64,000 nt of DNA from Yersinia proxima (GTDB taxonomy: Bacteria > Pseudomonadota > Gammaproteobacteria > Enterobacterales > Enterobacteriaceae), in assembly GCF_902170785.1 (NCBI RefSeq), contig NZ_CABHYG010000004.1:310001-374000 (forward strand). Direction: 5' to 3'. This document shows positions 40,901-49,552 of the stretch, piece after piece. Positions within the stretch are counted from its first letter, which is position 1. Every line of letters starts with the position of its first letter. The notes beneath the pieces were generated by a model. That model saw nothing but the letters and a program-made list of their open reading frames with translations, did no database searches and had not been told where the DNA came from. The position numbers were made by a program, and so were the translations under genes.

Positions 40901-43900
40901 CCAGGTGCCATCCAAGGCCACCGTGGCAAGATAGGTCACCCCATCAATTTTCAAGGTAATGGTCTGCCCGCTGCCGGTAGCTCCGGTATTGCCAGTCAGA
41001 ATTTGGCTGGCGGCGGCCTCTAACTTGTTCAGATAACCATCACCAAACGGCAATGCTGGCAGGGTAATGTTCGGCACATTATGAATTAAGATATCCAGGT
41101 CAGCACTAGCCGAGGCTTTGTTACCTGAATCCGCATCAGTGGCGCTCACCGTCACTTTTGTCATGCCGTCATTCAAACTTTGCAGGGCTGCGGCGCTGAT
41201 ATTGACTGACCAGACACCGGCTGAGGTCACACTGCCGCTATAATTTTTACCACCGATCGATACCACCACCGCAGTACCGACCGCTAAGTTGCTACAACTC
41301 CCCGTCAGAGTGGCATTGGCACTTATCTCACCGACACTTAATACGTTATCGCCAAATAATGGTGCTAAGGTCAGTGTCGGTAGAGCATTGATCGCAACGT
41401 TGAGGTTAGTGATATCGTGGCTTTCATTACCGGCGGCGTCGGTCACACTGACCTTCACCCCGCCCGCTAATGGGCCATCCCCTAACAGCAACAGATCAGC
41501 AGAAGGAATAGTCAGGCTCCAACTGCCATCACTTTGTACCTGCGTCTTATAATCATGACCATTTAGCGTCACGGTGACGGTGAGTCCGGCCTCACCGGCA
41601 CAAGTACCCTTCACCACCAGCCCTAACAAGGCATCGGCCAGATTCAATACATTGTCGAGATTGGTTTGTACATCAACAGTCAGTAGCGGAGGCTGGGTAT
41701 CAACCGTGACATTATGGGTCGAACTGGCAGGATTTTGCGCCACATCATTGACGGTGGCACCGATAACATTATTCCCTTGTGGCAATGCCTGCACATCCCC
41801 CGTCGGAACCGACACACTCCAACTGCCATCAGCCTGAACCACGCCTTGGTAATTTTTGCCGTGTAAACTGACGGTCACGGTTTGCCCTGCTTGCACCCGC
41901 TGGCTATTACCACTGATGGTCAGTGCTGACTGACTTTCCTGATAATTGATGATGTCATCACTGGTGACTGTGGAGACCGTCAAGACAGGTTGGTCTGCCA
42001 GAGAGGCAATCACCGTGACCTGATGAGTATCACTCGCCGGGTTTCCCGCCACATCAGTCACGGTCGCCTGCGCAGTTAAGGCTCCTTCCGGTAACTTACT
42101 GACATCGGCTGCCGGAACCGTCACTTGCCAGCTGCCGTCACTTTGCACCGTGCCGCTGTAGGTTTTGCCATTGAGCATCACACTGACGGTGCGCCCGACC
42201 TCAACATGGCTGGACACCCCATTGATCAACACATCTTTGGTGGACTCAACACGATTAATAAAGTTATCACCTGAGACGCTGTTAATTGTGACCGTAGGAA
42301 GGTTGGCCGGCGAGGCATCAATGGTTAGAGTGCGGTCGACTGTGGTTTGGTTACCGGCGCTGTCACTGATTGTCACCCGCACCGGATAGTTACCATCCGC
42401 CAGCCCTTGCAGCACGCTGTTGCTCAGCGGAATACTCCAGGTGCCATCCGGTTGAACCAAACTGCTGTAAGTCACTCCGTTTAGCTGCACCGACACCGTT
42501 CGCCCTGCCTCAGACTGCGGCGCACTCCCGGTGATATTAACGGCACTCAGGGCCTCGGTTGCATTGATGATATTGTCATTACTGATAGGGTTAACCACCA
42601 GCGCGGGGGCAATTTTATCCACCGTCGCGCTGCCAGTATAACTGTTGCTATTGCCTGCGCTGTCGGTCGCGGTAACTGAAATCACCAGATTGCCATTGGG
42701 CAGATTTTGTAATTCTGACGGTTGCAGGGTTAATTGCCAGTTGCCCTGACTATCCGCCACCAACGTATGACTTACCCCGCCCACCATCACCACCACCTGT
42801 TGCCCCGCGCCACTCACACCAGTGCTACCGCTTAATGTTTGGCTGGAGGTAACTTCTGTGGCATTGAGATAGCCATCAGTAAACGGCGTAGTCAGTGTGG
42901 GGTTCGGAACCGACTGGGTGACCAGCTTGATATTCTCAGTCACGGTGGTGGTATTGCCGACACTGTCCTGAATCGTAATGGTGATGGGATAACTGCCATC
43001 GGCCAACAAATTGAGGGTATTAGCCGGGATATTAATACTCCAACTGCCAGTATTGCTCACCGTGGTGCTGTAGGTTTGGCCGTTGATAACCACATTAACT
43101 GCCGCGCCCACTTCATTGGACGTACCAAATACCGGAATATTGGTCGCCGCTTCAGTGGCATTTATGACACCATCGGCGGCAATCGGCCCTACCGATAACT
43201 CAGGCGGCAGCGTATCGACTGAAATGGCGGTAGTGGCGCTATTGGTATTCCCCGCAGCATCAGTCACTTGCACCTTAATTGACTGCCCGCCCTGCGCCAA
43301 CCCTTGTAACACGCTCGGTGGTAATGTTAATGACCATTGACCGTCATTTCCCACGGCTGCCTGATAGGTTGTTCCTCCGATGGTTATCATCACCGACTGC
43401 CCCGCGCCCGTCACACCGGTGGTGCCATTTAAACTTTGGCTGATACCGGCCTCAGTTTGGCTGAGAGTACCATCGCCAAAGGGTGGGTTGGTCACAACCG
43501 CGGGCAGATTATGAATATAAACCCCAAGTTCGCTGCTGGTGGAGACCGTATTCCCCGCGCTATCCGTCGCGGTAGCAGTCAGTGTAGTTTTGCCATCGGC
43601 TAACAAGGCCAAATCACCGGCGGGCAGTGCCAGACTCCAATTCCCATTCGCTCCGGTGGTGGTGGTGTAGGTTTTGCCATTCAGCGTCACCGTAATGGTC
43701 TGGTTGGCATTCAAATTGCTGGAAGTGCCGTTTACCGTAATACCTGCCGCCGCTTCCTGCGCGTTGATCAGGTTATCGCCGGTCAGCGGGCTGATACCAA
43801 TCCCGCTTTGAGTATTATTAACAATAATGGTGTGACTACTATTGGCAGCATTACCATTCACATCACTGACCGTTGCGGTAATATTGGTCATGCCATTGGT

Positions 43901-46900
43901 CAGTAACACCAAATCTCCCGTCGGAATGGTTGTACTCCATTTACCGGCGGAATCCACAGTTGCGCTGTAGGTTTTCCCGTTAAGGGATATCGTAATCGTT
44001 CGCCCAGCCTCAATGCCGGTGGTACTGCCACTGACAGTTTGGTTCACTTTCTGTTCAGCACCATCCAGAATATTGTTATCCGCAAAGGCATTGATAGACA
44101 AGGTGGGGAAATTACGTGGATCGGCATCCAGCATGACATCCTGTGTCACGGTGGTGCTGTTACCGGCCGTATCCTGAACCTGCGTGCTCATTACATAACG
44201 CCCATCACCCAGCGATGACAGCGCACCGGCCGGAATAGTGACACTCCAGCTACCATCAAGCTGCACCTTGCCGGAGTAGAGTTGCCCGCCGATACTGACT
44301 TTCACGATAGCGCCGATTTCCGAACTGGTCCCCCGAACGGTAATGCTGGCAGCGGCCTCTGCGCCATTGATAATGTTATCAGTCGCAACAGGAGCAACAG
44401 ATAACGTCGGGGCTTGAGTATCCACTTTAAATTGAGTGTTCAGTGTATTGCTGTTACCGGCTGCATCGCTGGCAGTAATCGCCAGCGGCTGGGTGCCTTG
44501 CCCTAATCCTTGCAATGCATTGGCTGGGAGCTGTAATGACCAACTGCCGTCCGCGGCAACCGTGGCGGCATAGGTCACCCCGCCAAGGGTCACATTCACC
44601 TTCTGACCACTGCCAGTGACACCGGTACTGCCAGTTAATGTTTGGCCGAGCGCCGCTTCCGTACTGTTGAGTGTGCCGTCGCCAAAAGGTGGGGTCAGGC
44701 TGGCGGTGGGTAGTGTATGGGTATAAATACCCAGATTTGCCGAGCTGCTAATAGGATTGCCGCCAGCATCCGTGGTACTGGCGGTTAATACCGCGCTGCC
44801 ATCCGCTAATTGAGCCAGATCAGCCGCTGGGATCTGGGCACTCCAACGCCCGTCTGCCCCCACCTGCGCAGTATAGGTTTTGCCATTCAATGTCAGGGTA
44901 ATAGTTTTCCCGGCATTCACATTGAATGATGTGCCACTGACCGTCACGCCTGCCGCTGCTTCAGTCGAATTAATCAGGTTGTCGCCCGTCACCGGATTGA
45001 TACCCAGCCCGGTTAACTTATCATTAACGATAATATTATGAGTTTCAGTGGCGGCATTGCCACTGGCATCCGTGACGGTTGCGGTGATGCTGGCATTGCC
45101 ATTGACCAGCAGAGCCAGATCAGCGGCACTGACTTTGACACTCCAACTGCCATCGGCCCCCACCGTGGTCTGGTAGGTTTTACCGTTCAGCGAGAGAGTG
45201 ACCACACGGCCGGCTTCCACTTGGGTGGTAGTGCCACTGATTATCTGGTCAACGCGCTGTTCCGCAGCATCAAGAATATTGTTACCCGCAAAGGTATTGA
45301 TGGACAAAGTGGGCAGATTGGCAGGGTTGGCGTCCAACGTCACATTCGAGGTGACACTGGTGATGTTACCCGCGGCATCCATTACCGTCACCGTTAACGG
45401 GTGGCCACCATCAGCAATCCCCGCTAATGTGCCAGCAGGAATATCGACATGCCAGGAACCGTCCGCTTGGACCACGGCCTGATAAGATTTCCCTTCGTAA
45501 GTGATGACGACTGTCGCACCAATCTCAGAACTTCGACCGCTAAGGGTTATCGGTGCGGCAGCTTCAATAGCATTAATGGTGCCGTCACCGGCAACCGGAT
45601 TGACCGTCAGTGTTGGAGCCTGAGTATCCACATTCACGGTCAGTAGCTGACTTTTGCTATTCCCTGCTATATCACTGACGGTTACCAGCAGTGGAAGATT
45701 CCCTTGTCCCAGCATCTGTAATACCGCGCTGGGGAAAACCAACGACCAAGTGCCATCCAGCGCCACCACCGGGTGGTATGTCACGCCATTAAAGCTCACT
45801 GTTACCGTCTGCCCCGCCCCATTCACCCCCGTTGAACCCTGGAGTGTTTGGTCGCTCTTCACCTCGACGCCATTGAGATTTCCATCACCAAAAGGCGTGT
45901 TGAATGCCGCCACTGGTAGATTATTGATATAAATCCCGAGCGGCAAGGCGGCATCTGGTAACCCGGCGGCTTCCACCGTTAAAGTTATCGGGCCATCAGT
46001 CAGTTTGCCTAAATCCCCTTTCGGGATTAGCACACTCCAGTTGCCATTGGCATCCACAGTGCCGTTATAAGTGACACCATTTAATGTGACCTTCACTGGC
46101 GTATTCGCCGCCAGCCCTGCCGATGTCCCGGTGACGGTGAGGTCAGTTTGCGCTTCATTGGCGTTAATCAGGTTGTCACCTGATACCGGGTTTATCCCCA
46201 AACCGCCCTGCGTGCTATCAACAGTGAAAACGCTGTCTTTGCTGGCCGGATTGCCCGCGGCATTGGTGACTTCAACATGGACAGTGGCCGACCCATTGGC
46301 GAGCATCGCCAAATCAGCGGGTGGGATCTGAGTACTCCATTTGCCATCCGCCCCAACCGTCGCGCTATAGGTCTTATTATTCAGCGTGATGAGCACTAAC
46401 CTGCCAGCTTCGACATGGGTGGTTTCACCACTCAATGTCTGGCTGACTTTCTGCTCTGCACCATTCAGATGATTGTCGCTGGCAAATGAATTGACGAGTA
46501 AAGTTGGAAAGTTAGCAGGATCAGCATCAATCATCACACTCCCGCTGGCACTGGCGCTGTTACCCGCACTATCGCTCACCGTAGCCGATATCGACTGTGA
46601 ACCGTCTTTTAACCCAACCAGCGCGCTGGCCGGAACATCCACACTCCAGCGCCCATCACTTTGTACCGTGCCGGTATAGGTTTTCCCGTTAAATACCACG
46701 GTGACGGTTGCACCAATGGCTGAGGATGTTCCACCAATAGCCACTGTTGCTTTGGCTTCGGCTGCATTGATAATGCCATCACCGGCAACCGGTGAGAGGG
46801 TCAATGTTGGCGCGGTAGTATCAACCACCAGCGTGACAGTTTGCTGCGCAGTCTGGCCGTTACCATTAGCTACCGTGACCACCACCGGATAACTACCGTC

Positions 46901-47686
46901 ATGTAAGCCTTGCAGTACACCGGCCGGTAACAAAATGCTCCACGAACCATCAGCTTGAACTTTCGCCGTATAACTGGTGCCATTAATGGTGACATTCACC
47001 AACTGCCCGGCGGCAACACCCGTTGTTGTACCGCTCAAAGTTTGGTTAGAATTCACTTCGCTACTATTGAGACGGTTATCGCCAGTCAATGGGTTGACTG
47101 TTAATGTCGGTGCAGGGCTCGGGTTGCCGCCATTATCCGTAGGAGGATTAACACCACCGCCGTTATTACCTCCATTGCTCCCCCCCGAACTGCTACCGCT
47201 TGAGTTGCCATTACTGCTGTGTGATGCGGCAATACCGATACCACCGGCAATCGCCAGAAAGCCCAACGCGCCCGCCAATAACCCAGCTGTGCTGGCACTT
47301 TCCCCTAGCGCTAAGCCTGCCACACCATCGATTGTGGTAAATTGTGGCACCAGAATAGCATCACCCGCAGTAGCCCCTCCCATAGCTGCAGGGAAAGTGG
47401 CATGTACCGGTGGATTGACGCCATCATCAAACACCAATTCGCTGTAATTTCCTTCAGCATCAGCGGTGAAAAAGTGCTGATAACGCACAGTGGTGCCATC
47501 TTTCATGTGTAAAATTAGGTCATTACCCTGACGCTCATAGCTGGCAACACTGTCTACCGAGCCATGGATTCGCACGATGCTCAACCCGTTAAGCGCCACG
47601 ACCGACTGATTACCAGCAACCTCTGAAATCAATGCCCCGTTTTGCCGCGAAATAATATCAATTGCGCCAACTGCTGAATTCGCCAT
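34985..47686 (-). CDS. Giant type I-secreted adhesin with about 38 bacterial Ig-like repeats (BapA/SiiE/LapA-like)
   Basis: The product has about 4233 residues. An N-terminal BapA-type prefix (1-130; VVALNGLSIVRIHGSVDSVASYERQGNDLILHMKDG) is followed by a hydrophobic GLLAGALGFLAIAGGIGIAAS segment and a Gly/Ser/Asn linker. By my count about 38 Ig-like units of about 100 residues follow, each with GDGxxNxxEA at its start, V-LNGKTY mid-way, GSWSVxxPxxxLxxL and VTDxAGN near the end. The last 250 residues hold a degenerate RTX segment (SGADVF, GGLGMDTLLL) and the presumed secretion signal. BapA-type proteins mediate biofilm and host-cell contact. The TTG at 47698 has no ribosome-binding site; ATG at 47686 follows TGAGG. 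No LapG-type cleavage motif (TAAG/PAAG) was seen in the N-terminal part. Confidence 0.92.
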   Translation of the reverse strand: MANSAVGAIDIISRQNGALISEVAGNQSVVALNGLSIVRIHGSVDSVASYERQGNDLILHMKDGTTVRYQHFFTADAEGNYSELVFDDGVNPPVHATFPAAMGGATAGDAILVPQFTTIDGVAGLALGESASTAGLLAGALGFLAIAGGIGIAASHSSNGNSSGSSSGGSNGGNNGGGVNPPTDNGGNPSPAPTLTVNPLTGDNRLNSSEVNSNQTLSGTTTGVAAGQLVNVTINGTSYTAKVQADGSWSILLPAGVLQGLHDGSYPVVVTVANGNGQTAQQTVTLVVDTTAPTLTLSPVAGDGIINAAEAKATVAIGGTSSAIGATVTVVFNGKTYTGTVQSDGRWSVDVPASALVGLKDGSQSISATVSDSAGNSASASGSVMIDADPANFPTLLVNSFASDNHLNGAEQKVSQTLSGETTHVEAGRLVLITLNNKTYSATVGADGKWSTQIPPADLAMLANGSATVHVEVTNAAGNPASKDSVFTVDSTQGGLGINPVSGDNLINANEAQTDLTVTGTSAGLAANTPVKVTLNGVTYNGTVDANGNWSVLIPKGDLGKLTDGPITLTVEAAGLPDAALPLGIYINNLPVAAFNTPFGDGNLNGVEVKSDQTLQGSTGVNGAGQTVTVSFNGVTYHPVVALDGTWSLVFPSAVLQMLGQGNLPLLVTVSDIAGNSKSQLLTVNVDTQAPTLTVNPVAGDGTINAIEAAAPITLSGRSSEIGATVVITYEGKSYQAVVQADGSWHVDIPAGTLAGIADGGHPLTVTVMDAAGNITSVTSNVTLDANPANLPTLSINTFAGNNILDAAEQRVDQIISGTTTQVEAGRVVTLSLNGKTYQTTVGADGSWSVKVSAADLALLVNGNASITATVTDASGNAATETHNIIVNDKLTGLGINPVTGDNLINSTEAAAGVTVSGTSFNVNAGKTITLTLNGKTYTAQVGADGRWSAQIPAADLAQLADGSAVLTASTTDAGGNPISSSANLGIYTHTLPTASLTPPFGDGTLNSTEAALGQTLTGSTGVTGSGQKVNVTLGGVTYAATVAADGSWSLQLPANALQGLGQGTQPLAITASDAAGNSNTLNTQFKVDTQAPTLSVAPVATDNIINGAEAAASITVRGTSSEIGAIVKVSIGGQLYSGKVQLDGSWSVTIPAGALSSLGDGRYVMSTQVQDTAGNSTTVTQDVMLDADPRNFPTLSINAFADNNILDGAEQKVNQTVSGSTTGIEAGRTITISLNGKTYSATVDSAGKWSTTIPTGDLVLLTNGMTNITATVSDVNGNAANSSHTIIVNNTQSGIGISPLTGDNLINAQEAAAGITVNGTSSNLNANQTITVTLNGKTYTTTTGANGNWSLALPAGDLALLADGKTTLTATATDSAGNTVSTSSELGVYIHNLPAVVTNPPFGDGTLSQTEAGISQSLNGTTGVTGAGQSVMITIGGTTYQAAVGNDGQWSLTLPPSVLQGLAQGGQSIKVQVTDAAGNTNSATTAISVDTLPPELSVGPIAADGVINATEAATNIPVFGTSNEVGAAVNVVINGQTYSTTVSNTGSWSINIPANTLNLLADGSYPITITIQDSVGNTTTVTENIKLVTQSVPNPTLTTPFTDGYLNATEVTSSQTLSGSTGVSGAGQQVVVMVGGVSHTLVADSQGNWQLTLQPSELQNLPNGNLVISVTATDSAGNSNSYTGSATVDKIAPALVVNPISNDNIINATEALSAVNITGSAPQSEAGRTVSVQLNGVTYSSLVQPDGTWSIPLSNSVLQGLADGNYPVRVTISDSAGNQTTVDRTLTIDASPANLPTVTINSVSGDNFINRVESTKDVLINGVSSHVEVGRTVSVMLNGKTYSGTVQSDGSWQVTVPAADVSKLPEGALTAQATVTDVAGNPASDTHQVTVIASLADQPVLTVSTVTSDDIINYQESQSALTISGNSQRVQAGQTVTVSLHGKNYQGVVQADGSWSVSVPTGDVQALPQGNNVIGATVNDVAQNPASSTHNVTVDTQPPLLTVDVQTNLDNVLNLADALLGLVVKGTCAGEAGLTVTVTLNGHDYKTQVQSDGSWSLTIPSADLLLLGDGPLAGGVKVSVTDAAGNESHDITNLNVAINALPTLTLAPLFGDNVLSVGEISANATLTGSCSNLAVGTAVVVSIGGKNYSGSVTSAGVWSVNISAAALQSLNDGMTKVTVSATDADSGNKASASADLDILIHNVPNITLPALPFGDGYLNKLEAAASQILTGNTGATGSGQTITLKIDGVTYLATVALDGTWICALPAGALNGLTDGSHTISITVTDRVGNSDTESVTFNSALNITPAPTFDAGSIIGGILNAAEAAAGGQLTGSTGIVGDKLQQVTVTINGTGYAATVTADGKWTLTLSPDALKALPEGTWDVTVTAKDAAGNSGSLTSQVEVLTHNLPHPTLVLPFGDGVLNHAEAAIDQTLSGSTGVTGVGQQVAISIDGKLVQTITANPDGSWSLPLLTGLLAGLANGPHTIGIKVTDRGGNEVTISPEMTFTSQQQVPTPSIDTLSFGASINIAEAALATTISGKTGITGNNQNVQLQIDVGGISYSGVVDANTGNWTVTLPAGALNGLTNGQHQINVTVTDSAGNSSSQSANFDSFLTLPAPTISTPLFGATLNLTEAGSDQLLTGTTGLLNTAQTVKVTINGVVYNANVNITTGAWSVTVPTADLKQIPDGAQQPIRVDVTDGGGNTGSSSLNIGVVTHNLPTVTVDAPPFGAELDFTESKTPQLLSGSTTNMAQGSLVNISFGTLNLTAIVGADGKWSALVNSAQLGTLSGSATISATVTDSAGNEGHTTNPINVNVNLSPPAVVLTINPIATDNIINATDDPLSITISGKVTGAGALGGTVLVSINGIPQIAPIVFGADGNWSVTLPKLSFPDGNYQITASVVGGTASEQVGLLVDRSPPTLTLSPFADNNILDALESKSPQLVSGVASIDDIGRTVTVTLNGKNYSALIGAQGQWSVSIPAADLQVLAQGSHTLKVTLTDLAGNPAEKTATIVVDTIPALITLDVAAPVLNSNVLGSILSGTALGAEGKTLTLTLGSTILTTVVGNDGKWSITVLPGNLSGIVDGPLVAGLSVTDTAGNPSSSNVTVNVALNPALALTVDPLFNGGYLNAVGALVDQTLSGTVLNAGLGAKVKVTINGHEQIAEVGANGKWTLTLPAADLSQLADGALTLNISVTDANNNVVQLLPAPVLNVLTHNLPTFGALDPLFGGDGILNGVESALTQTLGGVINNVAAGATVTVTIGTQVLTTQVQAGGVWHVDLLPSLLGGLQDGSLQVGISVKDVAGNIVNTQVGITVLTHDLPLVTLNPIFGDGILNAADLLLNQTISGTVKNMPAGAEVTIKLGTALLKAIIGADGSFTVPVDSLTLNGLLAGSLNVTASVTDSAGNTNTATRPLLVDVTLPVISLNPVFDDGKLSLADTAIAQIIGGTVSGVEAGTQVKVTLGGKTFFGTTTANGSFTIAVQPTDLTALLNGNLTVGVSVTDSAGNTGITSGSVNVIINNVPKLILNPIFGDGLLSIDDSKVTQIISGTVVNGTVGAQVLVQVGSNQLTAIVGTGGGWSVQVPSNILNGLLDGSQTISASLVDSAGNATSANGLVNVLIHAQPTLSVNPIFGDGILSVADLLVAQTISGTTTNVALGTQINVVLNGKPYTATVGAGGNWSVLIQPVDLKTLVTDGPLTVNVSLQDAVGNQASTSGALSVIANALPTLSLDPVFGDGLLNAADALLTQTISGHSTSAAGANVTVKVGNLTLNTTVKADGSWSIAVPPSALAGLLDGSFTASANLTNAAGHSASATAPVTVGISLPTLTLNPFFASDSYLSGAESTTAQVISGTSTHAAGSQITVTVGGAVLTGIIGSDGHWSVPITPSALTGLLDGSAKIGVSVTDAVGNHVAVNTDFTVKTHALPLLGVDALGNVGNLLQLPTNGLIVSGSSLNVLANTKVKVTLLGQTLEGTVDSSGHWSVQFFGSFLKALNVVSILTTPVAVSVTDEAGNYKAISVGLLSGSGIQLLSADHDIQAASMMVSHDTDTSHLVEPLAQPIDSILTTTVTEGGYTIGGVTLNLADGVVMSGEALTGSSGADVFTVNSLNFNHIDGGLGMDTLLLGGVNQTLDLTSLGLKVEHIEIIDLGQSGSNSIRLDLQDALTLTDKPEDDLLIKGAQGGQVTLSNTPDGVWSSVGQRSIDGQAFDVYHNSSLDSSNTLGDVLIQHGLQVHLV
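43209..46812 (-). repeat. Three copies of a four-Ig-domain super-repeat (about 1.2 kb each) inside the adhesin gene
   Basis: Units with four different signatures recur in the same order: A (PTLTV.PVAGDG.IN..EA.. with SSEIGATV), B (PTLSINTFA..NILD.AEQ.V.Q), C (GLGINP.TGDNLIN..EAAAG, ending in LGIY..NLP) and D (..PPFGDGTLN..EA, STGV.G.GQ.V). A units begin near 46812, 45616, 44413 and 43209, giving a period close to 1200 bases. The copies are diverged, not identical. Outside this span the order is irregular. Confidence 0.75.
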
Positions 47687-48375
47687 GGAAAACCTCAAAA
47701 ATCAAGCAAGTCACTATCTCCACGTAAGAGCTTATCGGGGGACTGATAAGTCGGACGCAGGAGGGTAAATAAACACCTCGCTAAAGAGGGTTTAACCTTG
47801 TTTCTGGTGTGGTTAACAACAGCAAAGAAATCAGCGCAATCAGGATTTGTTTTATTTTTTTTATGTGATCTCCATCAACTAGCTGATGGAGACTACTTAA
47901 ATATAAGTAGATAATGTTACAACTGTACAATAAAATTTTTCATTTAATTTACAAACATTAATAAATCAAATAATAAACACCTGCTAAAAACCAATGAAGA
48001 TCGCTAAAACAAAAACAATAACGTAATGATAAATATCATTTTAATCGTTTCAGCAATGACATCTATTACAGAATAAAACCATAATAATGTTAATTATTTA
48101 CACAAAGAAATAACCATTAAAATTAATGTATTCAAGTTACATTTGTGCAACATAAGGACGAGGGGATTTTGTCATAGTTTAGATTTATTGAATTATTCTA
48201 CTGAAGATGTGCACTGTTCAAATATTAACCTTTGTGATAATAAAATAAGCAACAAAATAAATAAGGCAGCTAAGTTTCAGCTAATCCAGATAAATCCCTT
48301 CGACCCGCATTTCGCTTTGTGATAGAACCGTCTGTCTATATTTATTATTCGTATCAACCGCAGACCCTATACCTC
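47687..48375. promoter_or_regulatory. Long AT-rich regulatory region between the adhesin and MFS genes
   Basis: About 690 bases between divergent genes, with no supported ORF. Going upstream of the adhesin: CTTATC/GATAAG (47731-47750), CCTC/GAGG (near 47779-47792), a perfect 9-bp inverted repeat TCTCCATCA / TGATGGAGA (47869-47877 and 47884-47892), directly followed by a perfect 7-bp repeat CTACTTA / TAAGTAG (47893-47899 and 47904-47910). Bases 47900-48300 are strongly A/T-rich, as in H-NS-bound horizontally acquired promoters (inference). Confidence 0.5.
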
Positions 48376-49530
48376 ATGACCGCCAAAACACACCAACCTT
48401 CATTGCAGCCAGGTGTTGCACAGCAAATCTCGACTCGGCTCGCATTTTTTATTTCCGGATTGGGAATGGCCGCCTGGGCACCCTTGGTGCCATTTGCCAA
48501 AGAGCGGATAGGTCTTAACGATGCCTCACTGGGTTTACTATTACTGTGCATTGGTGTCGGATCGATGCTCGCTATGCCCCTAACGGGAGTGCTCACGGCA
48601 AAATGGGGATGTCGGGCGGTGATTTTGTTAGCAGGAGCAGTACTCTGCCTCGACCTCCCCTTGCTGGTATTGATGAATACCCCCGTCACCATGGCGTTGG
48701 CCTTACTCATCTTCGGTGCGGCAATGGGCATAATAGATGTCGCGATGAATATTCAGGCAGTCATTGTTGAGAAGGCCAGTGGGCGCGCAATGATGTCCGG
48801 TTTCCATGGGTTATTTAGTGTCGGTGGGATTGCCGGTGCTGGCGGTGTCAGTGCATTATTGTGGCTGGGATTAAGCCCACTCACAGCCATCATTGCCACC
48901 GTCGCGTTAATGGCTATTCTATTACTAACTGCCAATAAAAACCTGTTACAGGGCAGCGGAGAGCCTCATGATGGCCCACTGTTTGTTCTGCCGCGCGGAT
49001 GGGTGATGTTTATCGGTTTCTTGTGCTTTGTGATGTTCCTGGCAGAAGGTTCAATGCTTGACTGGAGCGCGGTTTTCCTGACCACACTGCGTGATATGGA
49101 ACCCTCACAAGCGGGAATGGGTTATGCGGTATTTGCTATTGCGATGACGCTGGGCCGGTTAAATGGTGATCGGATTGTCAACGGATTGGGCCGATACAAG
49201 GTATTATTAGGCGGCAGCTTATGTGCTGCTGTAGGGATTATCATCGCGATAAGCGTCAATAGCTCAATCGCCGCCCTTATTGGCTTTATGCTGGTGGGGT
49301 TGGGTGCATCCAATGTGGTGCCTATCCTGTTCACTGCCGCAGGCAGCCAAACTGTCATGCCTGCTAATTTAGCTGTTGCCTCCATCACCACTATCGGTTA
49401 CGCCGGTATACTGGCAGGCCCCGCAGCCATTGGTTTTGTTGCCCAACTCAGTAACTTATCGGTCGCTTTTGGCTGCGTGGCCGTCCTGTTGCTCACAGTG
49501 ACAGCCAGCGCCAAAGCCGTCACGCGCTAA
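48376..49530 (+). CDS. Major facilitator superfamily transporter (YbjJ-like)
   Basis: The roughly 384-residue protein has about 12 hydrophobic segments (from FFISGLGMAAWAPLVPFAKERIGLND to FGCVAVLLLTVTASA). The pattern GLLLLCIGVGSMLAMPLTG, then GIIDVAMNIQAVIVEKASGRAMMSGFHGLFSVGGIAGAG, is that of the YbjJ/FucP-like MFS branch. The substrate is unknown. The ORF can start with GTG at 48319, but neither start has a good ribosome-binding site; ATG at 48376 gives a normal-length cytoplasmic N-terminus and is used. It ends 22 bases before rcsD on the same strand, so some rcsD transcription may come through it. E. coli has no gene at this position. Confidence 0.82.
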   Translation: MTAKTHQPSLQPGVAQQISTRLAFFISGLGMAAWAPLVPFAKERIGLNDASLGLLLLCIGVGSMLAMPLTGVLTAKWGCRAVILLAGAVLCLDLPLLVLMNTPVTMALALLIFGAAMGIIDVAMNIQAVIVEKASGRAMMSGFHGLFSVGGIAGAGGVSALLWLGLSPLTAIIATVALMAILLLTANKNLLQGSGEPHDGPLFVLPRGWVMFIGFLCFVMFLAEGSMLDWSAVFLTTLRDMEPSQAGMGYAVFAIAMTLGRLNGDRIVNGLGRYKVLLGGSLCAAVGIIIAISVNSSIAALIGFMLVGLGASNVVPILFTAAGSQTVMPANLAVASITTIGYAGILAGPAAIGFVAQLSNLSVAFGCVAVLLLTVTASAKAVTR

Positions 49531-49552
49531 CCAAGGAATATGCATTATCGTT

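Noticed and set aside
34985..47447. Many + strand open frames of 60-156 codons opposite the adhesin gene
   Set aside because: They are antisense shadows of the repetitive coding sequence, recur with the repeat, have no ribosome-binding sites and give low-complexity Pro/Ser/Val-rich translations.
47000..47686. LapG-type proteolytic release of the giant adhesin
   Set aside because: No TAAG or PAAG motif with the expected context is seen near the N-terminus (only PAAM), and no lapD or lapG gene is in the window.
34985..47686. CRISPR array or tandem DNA repeat
   Set aside because: The periodicity is protein-level (about 300 bases per domain) with diverged DNA, not short identical repeats with spacers.
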